From: Flagellimonas oceanensis
Lineage (GTDB): Bacteria; Bacteroidota; Bacteroidia; Flavobacteriales; Flavobacteriaceae
NCBI RefSeq assembly: GCF_003992595.1
Contig: NZ_RZNA01000019.1
Span: forward strand, 1 to 63,470
DNA length: 63,470 nucleotides
Direction of reading: 5' to 3'
Of the stretch, positions 1 to 8,133 are shown piece by piece. The translations under genes and the position numbers were made by a program. Within the stretch, counting starts at the first letter, position 1; every line of letters starts with the position of its first letter. Under the pieces are notes generated by a model. The model had not been told where the DNA came from, searched no databases, and worked only from the letters and a program-made list of their open reading frames with translations.

Positions 1-7
1 TCAAGTT

Positions 8-259
8 CTAAGGCTTGCTTAATTGCGTACTTGTGATATCATCAGATTCATACAACTGGTAACCCAAGTATTCACAATTTTCATTGCCCCCTTGAAAACA
101 GGCTTCCTCAACCATGATAGTTTGCCAAGGCTCGTTGAGCGGTTTGTAATAGGCCACTCTATCAGCATCAGCTGATGGAGCCTCTGTGGCAAATGCCAAG
201 CCGACCGCCAACAAAATGGCAAAGGCCGGTAAAACAAGTTTTAAAAAATTAGATTTCAT
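8..259 (-). CDS. DUF6520 family small exported protein
   Basis: An 83-residue protein with an N-terminal hydrophobic segment (about residues 5-24) ending in a plausible signal peptidase I site near AFATEA, so it is probably exported. The mature part of about 58 residues has two cysteines (EACFQGGNENC) and no known catalytic motif. The N-terminus MKSNFLKLVLPAFAI is characteristic of the DUF6520 family of Flavobacteriaceae, whose function is not known. It lies 52 bp downstream of a MauE/DoxX-like membrane gene on the same strand and probably shares its transcript. My inference is that the cysteine pair may form a disulfide managed by that neighbour. The product could be a small secreted effector or a signal precursor, but the sequence does not decide this. 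Confidence 0.75.
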   Translation of the reverse strand: MKSNFLKLVLPAFAILLAVGLAFATEAPSADADRVAYYKPLNEPWQTIMVEEACFQGGNENCEYLGYQLYESDDITSTQLSKP

Positions 260-311
260 AATACTAAGTATAAAAGTTAATGCCTACTCTTTTCTAGGTT
301 TTCGGCATCCC

Positions 312-764
312 CTACTGCACAGTATTTTGATGTGTTTGCATATTATATTGTTTCTTGGACCAAAGGATTCCCAATAAGGCAAGGAACATAAAAGAGATAT
401 TCAATAGGATATGGTCCTTCCATCCCAAGGCCGATATGACCCCGCCACAGGAACAGGGGATGGATTCGCTGTACCTAAGAACTATAATGATATAGATGGT
501 GAATACCCCCAAAAGAATAAAACTGGCGTAAAATGCTATGATTTGATATCTACGAAACCACAATAGACCAGCAATGACCAATTCCAGAAAAGGCACGACC
601 CATGAGATCAAAGAAGCATAGGGGGATATATAGGGCATCCGTTCCAACCGCATTTCAAAGATGTCCAAGTGCATCAGTTTGCTCACCGCTGTATAAACAA
701 AAAGAATGGTCAGCAAAAGGCTGAACAGCGTAATAAGTTTAGGGTAGATTCCTTTGTACGACAT
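312..764 (-). CDS. MauE/DoxX-like redox-associated membrane protein
   Basis: A 150-residue integral membrane protein with four hydrophobic segments (about 10-30, 48-68, 72-95 and 115-135). A CSCGG cysteine motif lies between the third and fourth segments. This layout fits the MauE/DoxX redox-associated family, whose members handle electron or disulfide transfer at the membrane. The gene is followed by the DUF6520 gene and preceded by a 96-bp spacer that carries one copy of the TGTTATCTGAAA box also found before the PLP-enzyme gene at 2390. Function is inferred from family and motif; the actual partner is unknown. The cysteine-bearing DUF6520 product next door is the obvious candidate. Confidence 0.7.
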   Translation of the reverse strand: MSYKGIYPKLITLFSLLLTILFVYTAVSKLMHLDIFEMRLERMPYISPYASLISWVVPFLELVIAGLLWFRRYQIIAFYASFILLGVFTIYIIIVLRYSESIPCSCGGVISALGWKDHILLNISFMFLALLGILWSKKQYNMQTHQNTVQ

Positions 765-820
765 ATCTTTTGATTTGATATGACAAAGTTCGGGAGTCTG
801 ATTTATCTCTAAGGGAGCAA

Positions 821-840
821 TTGTTATCTGAAACGGATTA
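821..840 (+). promoter_or_regulatory. TGTTATCTGAAA box, copy 1 (candidate AraC-type operator)
   Basis: The sequence TTGTTATCTGAAACGGATTA lies in the 96-bp spacer between the start of the MauE-like gene and the end of the PAS-AraC gene. The 12-bp core TGTTATCTGAAA recurs twice at 2281-2314, upstream of the PLP-enzyme gene. Sharing between the flanks of this regulator and a downstream enzyme gene suggests a binding site of the AraC-type protein encoded at 861-1787. This is inference from repetition only. Confidence 0.5.
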
Positions 841-860
841 ATTGCATGATTTTAAGGATT

Positions 861-1787
861 TTATGCCCTTAAATCAGAGGGAGACATTCCATATTTTTCC
901 TTGAATGCCCTTGAAAAATGGGTCTTGCTCTTAAAACCGGTCATTTGGATGATTTGCTTTATCGTTAAGGTGCTGTGCTGGATCAGGGTCTTAGCCATTC
1001 TGAGACGTTCCCTGATCAGAAATCTAAAAATGGTCGTACCATAAATTTGTTTGAAGCCATATTTCAGTTTGTACTCATTGGTGCCTTTCTGACGTGCAAG
1101 ATCCTTCAGAGTGGGGAGATCCTTGTCCAGATTGTTGGTAATCATATCATGGACATCCCGGATGATTTGGATATCATCAGGGGTCAAAGTGACCTTGTGC
1201 TCCTTAATGCCTTTGGTCACTTTGAGTTTCTTTTTGGGAAGGCTTGTTTCAAAAGGCTCCCCTTTGGAAAAGAAGACGGAGTTTAAATGAATTTTCTGAC
1301 CGCTGCCGTCCAAGGCTTGGTAGACCGAGATTTGACAATCCTTGGCCAAAAGAAGACCATCATTCGTAACGAATTCCAGGAACAATACCGTTTCAGACCG
1401 CTCCCTTTTCAAATATTTGGTCATCTTCTTGGTCCATCTTTCCACGGACTTTTCAGTCATAAATGCAGTGATATGTTTTCCGATAAGGTCTTTGGGGAGA
1501 TAGGACATTAAGGAGCAGGTTCCGTTGGTAAGCAATTCAATTTGACCGTTCCCATCTAGGATAAAGGACAGTTGGACGACACACTGTGGGGTATTATGCG
1601 CATTGGCAAAGCCCTGATGGATAAAGGCCGCCCCTATTTCCTCATTGACCATGTTCAGCATGACCACCAATGAAGCAATATTATCATTCTTATCCGATGG
1701 TTCAATGGTATAGAAGAAATTGCCCTTGGCCATCTCCAAGAGCATTTTTTGTATTCGTTTTACCCTAAAGTCATCACTGTTCGGCAT
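861..1787 (-). CDS. PAS-AraC family transcriptional regulator
   Basis: A 308-residue regulator. The C-terminal 100 residues form a typical AraC double helix-turn-helix: the second HTH reads TIKQIIQMTGFKSKTHFSRA, followed by FKEKYGMSPSDLRA. The N-terminal part (about 70-175) looks like a PAS sensor fold (FILDGNGQIELLTNGTCSLM...LIGKHITAFM). No membrane segment is seen, so the signal would be cytoplasmic. The DUF7793-type gene lies 18 bp upstream on the same strand. TGTTATCTGAAA boxes on both sides of this gene (821 and 2281/2302) suggest that it controls the MauE-like gene and the PLP enzyme. The ligand cannot be read from sequence. Confidence 0.85.
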   Translation of the reverse strand: MPNSDDFRVKRIQKMLLEMAKGNFFYTIEPSDKNDNIASLVVMLNMVNEEIGAAFIHQGFANAHNTPQCVVQLSFILDGNGQIELLTNGTCSLMSYLPKDLIGKHITAFMTEKSVERWTKKMTKYLKRERSETVLFLEFVTNDGLLLAKDCQISVYQALDGSGQKIHLNSVFFSKGEPFETSLPKKKLKVTKGIKEHKVTLTPDDIQIIRDVHDMITNNLDKDLPTLKDLARQKGTNEYKLKYGFKQIYGTTIFRFLIRERLRMAKTLIQHSTLTIKQIIQMTGFKSKTHFSRAFKEKYGMSPSDLRA

Positions 1788-1805
1788 TTGCTTTCATTTT
1801 ATTGA

Positions 1806-2192
1806 TCAGTTATTATCTTTTTCTTTCACACCCAAATAGTCCATGGCTTCCGGTTTATTGGTAAAGGATTGTGTAGGTACCTTTTGGGCATGGGTGTCCA
1901 GATAAATGGAGCTGATCATGTCCGTAACCGGCGGATCGATTAAAAAAGCCAGTTTCTCGACCCAAAGGGAACCATCCAAAGCCAAATAGTCCCTGGCGGC
2001 CTTGTCTATATTCCTTACCTCCCGTATATCGCAAAGCACGGGCATTGGCTTTCCTTCTTGTAGTTCCATCCGATCCTTGACAATTAGTTGTGCCGCCTTA
2101 AGATTGATACAAGGCACTTTCTTATAAATGATATGTAACAAATCATCGGTCAATAGATATATGGCATAGTTATTTTCATGTGATTTCTTCAT
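1806..2192 (-). CDS. DUF7793 / STAS-like small protein
   Basis: A 128-residue soluble protein whose pattern (GKPMPVLCDIREVRNIDKAAR followed by a KLAFLIDPPVTDM helix-strand) resembles the STAS/SpoIIAA-like fold of Flavobacteria now grouped as DUF7793. Family members have no assigned biochemical role; STAS folds usually act in protein-protein switching. The gene starts 197 bp from the divergent PLP-enzyme gene and reads into the PAS-AraC gene 18 bp later, so the two probably share a promoter in the divergent spacer. The family call rests on remembered pattern similarity, so treat it as moderate. Confidence 0.6.
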   Translation of the reverse strand: MKKSHENNYAIYLLTDDLLHIIYKKVPCINLKAAQLIVKDRMELQEGKPMPVLCDIREVRNIDKAARDYLALDGSLWVEKLAFLIDPPVTDMISSIYLDTHAQKVPTQSFTNKPEAMDYLGVKEKDNN

Positions 2193-2280
2193 TCTGTAAA
2201 ACTGGTTAGCAAGATCAATTTACAAAATTAGTCCAATTGAATTGTCCACAGGGGAGTTATTGACCTTAATAAAAGGATTT

Positions 2281-2320
2281 CTGTTATCTGAAAGGGAGTA
2301 TCTGTTATCTGAAAAGGATT
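2281..2320 (+). promoter_or_regulatory. Two TGTTATCTGAAA boxes 21 bp apart
   Basis: CTGTTATCTGAAA occurs at 2281-2293 and again at 2302-2314. The 21-bp period is two helical turns, the geometry expected of direct-repeat half-sites of AraC-type activators. The pair lies 76-109 bp before the start codon of the PLP-enzyme gene at 2390. A third copy is at 821. They are probably operator half-sites for the neighbouring PAS-AraC regulator; this is inferred, not shown. Confidence 0.55.
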
Positions 2321-2389
2321 TAATCATCTATATATAATTTATTAGCTGACAAAATCCGTTTCTTTTTATCACAAATTAAATCAAATAAA

Positions 2390-4795
2390 ATGGCCAAGAT
2401 CAAACACCACAATTTTTTGAACACCGTACATGAAGTATTCACCGATGCAAAACAGGCTGGGGTATTGCACCTTTACGCCGGGGGAAGCTCTTTCTCTGGA
2501 AGGACCATAGAAGTCGACGGCAGGGAACTGTACCATTTCGGCACCACAGGCTATTTGGGCTTGGAACAGGACTCCCGGTTAAAGGAGGCCGCGATAAATG
2601 CCATAGAAAAATACGGCACCCAATTTCCCCTCTCGAAGTCCTATATCTCCAATCCGCTTTACAAGGAACTTGAGGATTGCATTCAGGAGTTGTACGGTCA
2701 GCCGATAGTCATAACCAAGAACAGTACCCTGGGACATTTGGGCGTCATTCCCAGTGCCGTGGATGATAATGATGTGATCATTTTGGACCATCAGGTGCAT
2801 TGGAGCGTACAGAATGCCGCAAAAATGCTCAAAACAAGAAGTGTTCCCATCGAAATGATACGCCACAATAATTTGGAGATGCTGGAGGACAAGATCAAGA
2901 AGTACCAACATTCCAAAAGGCGTATTTGGTATATGGCCGATGGCATCTATTCCATGTACGGGGACTACGCCCCTGTCAAGGAACTGATGGCACTATCCAA
3001 AAAATACCCACAACTCCATTTTTATTTTGATGATGTGCACGGGATGAGCTGGGTCGGGAAAAATGGTACGGGCTATGTGCTGGATCAGTTGGGGGAATTA
3101 CCGGAAAATGTACTCCTTTTTGGTACGCTGAGCAAAACCTTTGGAGCTAGTGGTGCCGTACTGGCCTGTTCCAACCCAGAACTATACGATAAAATCAAGA
3201 CCTTCGGGGGGCCTTTGACCTTTTCGGCCCAATTGGAACCAGCTTCAGTAGCCGCAGCTATGGCCTCGGCACAAATCCACCTTTCTCCCGAAATCTACGA
3301 TCTTCAGCAAGAATTAAGGGAACGCATCAACTACTTCAATACATGCCTGTCCCCTACCGATCTACCATTGATAGATCAGAACAAATCACCTGTATTTTAC
3401 ATCGGGACGGGAATGCCCAAGACGGGTTATAATTTTGTGAACCGATTGATGCGTGAGGGTTTCTACGTCAATCTGGGCATTTTTCCTGCAGTACCAGTAA
3501 AAAACACCGGGGTACGGATTACCATCTCCAGACATAACCAAAAGGAAGAGATCAAAGGATTGGTAGAAGCCATGGAATATCATTTCCCTCTTGCGTTGGA
3601 AGACACCCAAACGAATTCAGAAAGGGTCTTTCATGCCTTTAAATTGGAGCATAAATCCAAAAGCAAACCACAGCTCTCCTCCAAACTCAACATAGAAATT
3701 CTAAATACCATCGATCAGGTCGATAAAAAACAATGGAACCGATATATGGGAGGACAAGGCGTCTACGATTGGGAAGGACTGCAATTTTTGGAGGAGGTTT
3801 TTCATGAAAACACACAAAAAGAACACAACTGGTTGTTCCGATATGTGATTATTAAGGACTCCAACGGTATTCCGATATTGATGACCTTTGTGACCCTTTC
3901 CCTATGGAAGGATGACATGCTCGCCCAAGCATCCATATCATCTGCCATTGAACAAGAGCGAAAAGAGAATCCTTATCATTTGTCATCTTTTGTACTGTCG
4001 TTAGGCTGCTTGTTTACCGAAGGCAACCATCTTTATTGGGACGAATCACATCATTCCAGTAAAGAAGCTAGGGATGGACTATTGGAACTCCTTGAAAAAA
4101 TGGAACACCAGTTAGGGGCAAAAATGACCGTCTTACGCGACTTTGGAGCAAACACCCCCTGGAATGACACACTTTACGGTCATGGGTTTTTTCGGGTGCA
4201 GATGCCCAACTCCTGCACCGTTGACCTCAAAGAGGTCGATTCAATGACTGGGTATATCGAACAATTATCATCCAGAAACAGAAGGCATTTTCGGAAGGAC
4301 ATCCAACCCTTTTTGGAATTGACACAATTCGATATTATATCGAAAGCGAATACTGCCCAAATTCAGGGGTTCAAACGCCTTTTTAGCGAGGTACAAAAGC
4401 AGAATCATGGCCTCAACACCTTTTCATTTCCGGACAAGCTGTTTGAACGAATGAATCAGAATGACCTTTGGGAATTTATCGTTCTTAACCCAAAAGGGCA
4501 ACCCAATACCATTCTCGGGGTGATGTTCTGTTATTCCAATCAGAGAGATGTCTATGTTCCTGCATTTGTAGGCATGGATTACAATCTATTGGAAACCTAT
4601 TCGACCTATCGTCAATTGCTATATCGAACCATTGAACGGACACTAGCCATCAAAATCCCCAAAATCGATTTTGGGATGACCGCTTCCTTTGAAAAAAGAA
4701 AACTGGGAGCCAAGGTGCATGAAAAATATGCCTATCTCCAGACCAATGATAATTTCATTTTGGAAATGATCGGGGTCATGGAAGGACAGAAGTGA
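2390..4795 (+). CDS. AONS/KBL-like PLP enzyme fused to a GNAT-type acyltransferase
   Basis: An 801-residue two-domain protein. Residues about 40-400 are a fold-type I alpha-oxoamine synthase-like PLP domain (relatives: BioF, KBL, serine palmitoyltransferase, CqsA). It has FDDVHGMSWVG (about 213-223) and the PLP lysine in GTLSKTFGASG (Lys249). Residues about 425-800 form a second domain with SRNRRHFRKDI and an N-acyltransferase pattern (Acetyltransf_6/BioF2-like), ending at MTASFEKRKLGAKVHEKYAY. Oxoamine synthases join an amino acid to an acyl-CoA. A fused acyltransferase suggests a two-step product such as an acylated amino-ketone lipid or a diffusible signal. The actual product is unknown. 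The gene is followed 12 bp later by rteC and sits downstream of two regulator-box repeats. Confidence 0.8.
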   Translation: MAKIKHHNFLNTVHEVFTDAKQAGVLHLYAGGSSFSGRTIEVDGRELYHFGTTGYLGLEQDSRLKEAAINAIEKYGTQFPLSKSYISNPLYKELEDCIQELYGQPIVITKNSTLGHLGVIPSAVDDNDVIILDHQVHWSVQNAAKMLKTRSVPIEMIRHNNLEMLEDKIKKYQHSKRRIWYMADGIYSMYGDYAPVKELMALSKKYPQLHFYFDDVHGMSWVGKNGTGYVLDQLGELPENVLLFGTLSKTFGASGAVLACSNPELYDKIKTFGGPLTFSAQLEPASVAAAMASAQIHLSPEIYDLQQELRERINYFNTCLSPTDLPLIDQNKSPVFYIGTGMPKTGYNFVNRLMREGFYVNLGIFPAVPVKNTGVRITISRHNQKEEIKGLVEAMEYHFPLALEDTQTNSERVFHAFKLEHKSKSKPQLSSKLNIEILNTIDQVDKKQWNRYMGGQGVYDWEGLQFLEEVFHENTQKEHNWLFRYVIIKDSNGIPILMTFVTLSLWKDDMLAQASISSAIEQERKENPYHLSSFVLSLGCLFTEGNHLYWDESHHSSKEARDGLLELLEKMEHQLGAKMTVLRDFGANTPWNDTLYGHGFFRVQMPNSCTVDLKEVDSMTGYIEQLSSRNRRHFRKDIQPFLELTQFDIISKANTAQIQGFKRLFSEVQKQNHGLNTFSFPDKLFERMNQNDLWEFIVLNPKGQPNTILGVMFCYSNQRDVYVPAFVGMDYNLLETYSTYRQLLYRTIERTLAIKIPKIDFGMTASFEKRKLGAKVHEKYAYLQTNDNFILEMIGVMEGQK

Positions 4796-4807
4796 TAGCC
4801 AGTTGTC

Positions 4808-5647
4808 ATGAAATACCAAAAGCTATTATCTGAATTTGAAGGTCAATTGGATACCTTGGAAAGTGGAAACGGAGATGTTTTGTTCAAGGCCGAAAAAGGG
4901 ATTGTGCTCGTTGAAAAGTGCATTCGCAAGCTCCAAAAACAAATCACAGGAAAAACCTTCGCCACACAATCCGATGAGATATACTTTTTCAAGCATGTAA
5001 AACCGCAGATTTTCAGCAAGCTGATCTATTATATCAAACTCTTCAATATCGAAAGTAAGCGTCCAAGGGGGAACAATGCCGCCCAAATCAAATACCTGCA
5101 ACACCAAATCGATAAATTACAGACATTTTTCAATGACAATCTGGAATTCTATAACTACTACCGCCGCGGTGCGATGTCCTTGGATGAGCAATATTTTGTG
5201 AGGGGCAACCGTGATCTACGACTTCCCTTGGAATCCTTTCATTTTTTGATAGATGACCAATTCTCCACCTGTCAGGATGGGACCGTGGCCACGATCATGG
5301 CCTATGATATGCTCATTGTATACCTCAGAAAGCAGGTGGAGGATATACAAAACAATTTAGAACCCCAAAAGAACACACTTATGGAAAAACCCTCGAAATT
5401 ATTCTGGACAGGAAGCAAGACCGACTTGATTGAACTATTATATGCATTGCATGCCAGTGAATCCATCAATGGTGGCACCGTGGACATCAAGGAAATGGCC
5501 TCCCATTTTGAACACTTTTACAATATTGATCTTGGCAACTACTATCATACATTTATAGAGATACGGTCACGAAAGACAAGTAGGACCCGTTTTTTGGAAA
5601 AGCTCATTGAACTGCTCCACCAACGAATGGAAAGTTTGGACGAATAA
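4808..5647 (+). CDS. rteC: RteC domain protein
   Basis: A 279-residue protein with the RteC pattern: N-terminal charged helices, YYRRGAMSLDEQYFVRGN in the middle and a helical C-terminal half (LFWTGSKTDLIELLYALHAS...RFLEKLIELLHQRM). RteC is the regulator of excision in tetracycline-responsive Bacteroides conjugative transposons such as CTnDOT. It is a good marker of an integrative conjugative element. No rteA/rteB two-component pair accompanies it here. It follows the PLP-acyltransferase gene with a 12-bp spacer and is probably cotranscribed, which ties that enzyme to the element's regulation. Confidence 0.85.
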   Translation: MKYQKLLSEFEGQLDTLESGNGDVLFKAEKGIVLVEKCIRKLQKQITGKTFATQSDEIYFFKHVKPQIFSKLIYYIKLFNIESKRPRGNNAAQIKYLQHQIDKLQTFFNDNLEFYNYYRRGAMSLDEQYFVRGNRDLRLPLESFHFLIDDQFSTCQDGTVATIMAYDMLIVYLRKQVEDIQNNLEPQKNTLMEKPSKLFWTGSKTDLIELLYALHASESINGGTVDIKEMASHFEHFYNIDLGNYYHTFIEIRSRKTSRTRFLEKLIELLHQRMESLDE

Positions 5648-5751
5648 TGGAGCATCCTTTTATCTGCCCTGACCATCGCCTACACCAATCCAACAGCCTA
5701 AATACCATCAGTACTTCATGCACAAGAGGGTGACCGTTTAAAACACGGCCT

Positions 5752-5787
5752 TTTGAACAAAGTTTATTGGGACGTTTGAACAAAGTT
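5752..5787 (+). promoter_or_regulatory. Direct repeat TTTGAACAAAGTT x2 upstream of SDR/AraC operon
   Basis: The 13-bp word TTTGAACAAAGTT occurs at 5752-5764 and 5775-5787, 23 bp apart and 54-89 bp before the SDR start codon. Two direct repeats about two helical turns apart ahead of an operon that ends in an AraC-type gene suggest binding half-sites for that regulator. This is inferred from position and repetition. Confidence 0.5.
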
Positions 5788-5840
5788 CCATCAAAACATC
5801 CGCCATAGTTTTGCTCCATTAAACAATTTAAACATTACGT

Positions 5841-6839
5841 ATGGAACAAAACAATTATCACGGTGCCTTACAAAAGCCCATTGAATCGGGCTTTAATGCA
5901 AAATCAACTACCTGTGAGGTAATCAAAGGCATTGACCTAAGTGGAAAGACCGCTATTGTTACAGGAGGAAATACCGGCATTGGACTTGAAACGGTAAAAA
6001 CTTTGACCGATGCGGGTGCCAAAGTCATTGTACCGGCAAGGGATATGGAAAAGGCCAGAAAGAACCTCCAGGGCATTGCCCATGTGGAAATCAGGGCCAT
6101 GGATCTGATGGACCCGTTGTCGATGGACACATTTGCCCAAACCTTCTTGGATTCGGGAAGCCCCCTGCACCTACTGATCAACAATGCCGGGATCATGTGG
6201 GTGCCTTTACGTAGGGACGCCCGTGGAATCGAATCCCAACTGGCAACAAATCACCTGGCCCATTTCCAGTTGACGGCCACACTTTGGCCGGCACTGAAAA
6301 AGACCAAAGGGGCCAGGGTCGTACATGTTTCTTCCAGTGGGCACCAATTCTCTGATTTTGATTTTGACGACCCCAATTTTCTCAATAGGGAGTATGAGAC
6401 CTTGAAGGGCTATGGACAGTCCAAGACGGCTGTGAACCTCTTCTCCATGGAATTGGACAAGCGAGCAAAGGCATTCGGTGTGAGGAGCTATGCGCTCTGT
6501 CCAGGTGCGGTCGGAGGGACCGAACTCTCAAGGGAAGCCCCCCTGGAGCTATTCCAAAAGTTGGGCTATTGTGATGCGGAAGGAAACATTCTCCCGGAGG
6601 TGGCCTCCTCCCTGAAATCCATACCCCAAGGTGCTGCAACCACGGTCTGGTGTGCCACGAGTCCCTTGCTCAATGATATGGGTGGGGTATACTGTGAAGA
6701 TGTGGATGTGGCCCCTTTGGTATCCGATGTGTCCATGATTGGAGGTGTAAAACCCTATTCACTGGACCCCGATAGCGCAAAGAGATTGTGGGAATGGAGT
6801 GAGGAAATGATCGGGAGGCCATTTCCAATTGAGCGATAG
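5841..6839 (+). CDS. SDR family NAD(P)-dependent oxidoreductase
   Basis: A 332-residue short-chain dehydrogenase/reductase of the retinol-dehydrogenase/WW-oxidoreductase-like type. The nucleotide-binding glycine motif TGGNTGIG is at 41-48, NNAG at 114-117, the catalytic serine in VHVSSSGHQF and the YxxxK pair at Tyr191/Lys195 (YGQSK). All catalytic residues are present, so it should be active as a cytoplasmic oxidoreductase. The substrate cannot be told. The gene is 27 bp upstream of an AraC-type regulator in the same direction. Such SDR/AraC pairs are common cargo of flavobacterial genomes. Confidence 0.9.
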   Translation: MEQNNYHGALQKPIESGFNAKSTTCEVIKGIDLSGKTAIVTGGNTGIGLETVKTLTDAGAKVIVPARDMEKARKNLQGIAHVEIRAMDLMDPLSMDTFAQTFLDSGSPLHLLINNAGIMWVPLRRDARGIESQLATNHLAHFQLTATLWPALKKTKGARVVHVSSSGHQFSDFDFDDPNFLNREYETLKGYGQSKTAVNLFSMELDKRAKAFGVRSYALCPGAVGGTELSREAPLELFQKLGYCDAEGNILPEVASSLKSIPQGAATTVWCATSPLLNDMGGVYCEDVDVAPLVSDVSMIGGVKPYSLDPDSAKRLWEWSEEMIGRPFPIER

Positions 6840-6866
6840 TGGTTATCTTTAAACCATACACACCCA

Positions 6867-7685
6867 ATGGAATATCAAGCGACATACATTACCCCTGAAA
6901 TCAAACTGTCCGAATACCATGGAAAGTTGTTCAAAACAGAAGCGGCCTTTGATAACCATTTGCTCGTATGGTTGATCTCCGGGGAAACAAAGATGGTGCA
7001 GGCCGACCAAAAGGTGTTGTTCGGTCCAGGGGACACCTTTTTGATTCCCCGGTACCTGTTGGCGACCATCATCAACTATCCCAAGGATGGGTTGCCCCAT
7101 AAAGCCGTTGCCATGCACCTATCAAGCGATAGGCTCCAAGAGGTTTACAGGGTCTGCGATTCAATCCCGAAACCCATGAACACCCAAAAGGTCATCCGCT
7201 TTCACAAACATCCTTTACTGGACAGTTGCCTTGCTTCGCTCATACCCTATTTTGATATCCAGAATGATTTTCCCCAGCACATTGCATCCCTGAAGATCAA
7301 TGAGGCCATCAGTATCCTTAGGACAATTGACCCTTCCGTGGATATGATCCTGGCCAATTTTGAAACCCCGGGCAAAATAGATTTGGTCCATTTCATGGAA
7401 AAGAACTTTATGTCCAACCTCCCCTTGGAAAAATTCAGCTATTTGACAGGACGCAGCCTAACCACCTTTAAGCGTGATTTTGGCAAGGCCTTCGACACTA
7501 CCCCGCAACGATGGCTTACCCGTAAACGCTTGGAACTGGCATACCACGAGTTGGTGGAAAAAGGGAAAAGACCTGTGGAGATATGCTATGAAACAGGTTT
7601 TGAAAACCTATCCCATTTTTCGTTTGCCTTCAAAAAACAATTCGGGGCTTCACCATCCCAACTTTTGGGAAAATCGAACCATTGA
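6867..7685 (+). CDS. AraC family transcriptional regulator
   Basis: A 272-residue AraC/XylS-type regulator. The N-terminal half has a cupin-like pattern (LFGPGDTFLIPRYLLATI, about residues 50-67). The C-terminal 95 residues are the double HTH (FSYLTGRSLTTFKRDFGKAF, then VEICYETGFENLSHFSFAFK and FGASPSQL). It follows the SDR gene by 27 bp and probably regulates it; the TTTGAACAAAGTT direct repeats upstream of the operon are the candidate sites. The signal molecule is unknown. Confidence 0.9.
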   Translation: MEYQATYITPEIKLSEYHGKLFKTEAAFDNHLLVWLISGETKMVQADQKVLFGPGDTFLIPRYLLATIINYPKDGLPHKAVAMHLSSDRLQEVYRVCDSIPKPMNTQKVIRFHKHPLLDSCLASLIPYFDIQNDFPQHIASLKINEAISILRTIDPSVDMILANFETPGKIDLVHFMEKNFMSNLPLEKFSYLTGRSLTTFKRDFGKAFDTTPQRWLTRKRLELAYHELVEKGKRPVEICYETGFENLSHFSFAFKKQFGASPSQLLGKSNH

Positions 7686-7827
7686 GGAGCATGTGTCATA
7701 TGGCATCGATAGTTATCATTCTGTTGGCTTTCCCATTGAGCCCATATCAATAAAGGGACCGTGAAGAAGTCTTGGGACAATCCGTCAATCGACTGTTTTT
7801 TGTACACATCTATTTGGTCTAGAAATT

Positions 7828-7854
7828 CTCCCAAGGTGGGACCCACCTTGGGAG
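7828..7854. repeat. Perfect 13-bp-arm palindrome, copy 1
   Basis: Arms CTCCCAAGGTGGG and CCCACCTTGGGAG are perfectly complementary around a single central A at 7841. The right side is followed by TTTTGGTTTTGG, so it could terminate the SDR/AraC transcript. However, a close relative sits 139 bp downstream, which argues for a recognition site (regulator or recombinase) instead of, or besides, a terminator. Confidence 0.65.
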
Positions 7855-7966
7855 TTTTGGTTTTGGACCTGTTTCTAGTTCCTTTCTCCGCCTTATCCAA
7901 CCGTAGTATTGGAAGCAATGTGACAAATCACTTCAATTGAGACCAAATTTTATGGATCAAAAATCT

Positions 7967-7993
7967 TTCCCAAGTTGGTACCCACCTTGGGAA
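7967..7993. repeat. Related imperfect palindrome, copy 2
   Basis: Arms TTCCCAAGTTGGT and CCCACCTTGGGAA around a central A at 7980, with two mismatches between the arms. The right arm shares CCCACCTTGGGA with copy 1. It lies 141 bp upstream of the start of the excisionase-like gene. There is no T-run behind it, so it is not an obvious terminator. Confidence 0.55.
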
Positions 7994-8133
7994 GTTATTC
8001 CAAAAACCTTCTTCAGTTTTGCATTTAAAGTCAAATCAATGGAAGGGCCATCAAATTGCATGAACCCAAGGCGATGGTCCTTTTTCAAAACACAAAATGT
8101 ATGGGGACTACCATTATCACAACAAAACATCTT

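Larger units (their letters stand above)
7686..8133. other. Noncoding spacer with two related palindromes
   Basis: I see no convincing gene in these 448 bases between the AraC gene and the excisionase-like gene. The notable content is a pair of related long palindromes at 7828-7854 and 7967-7993, listed separately. Confidence 0.6.
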
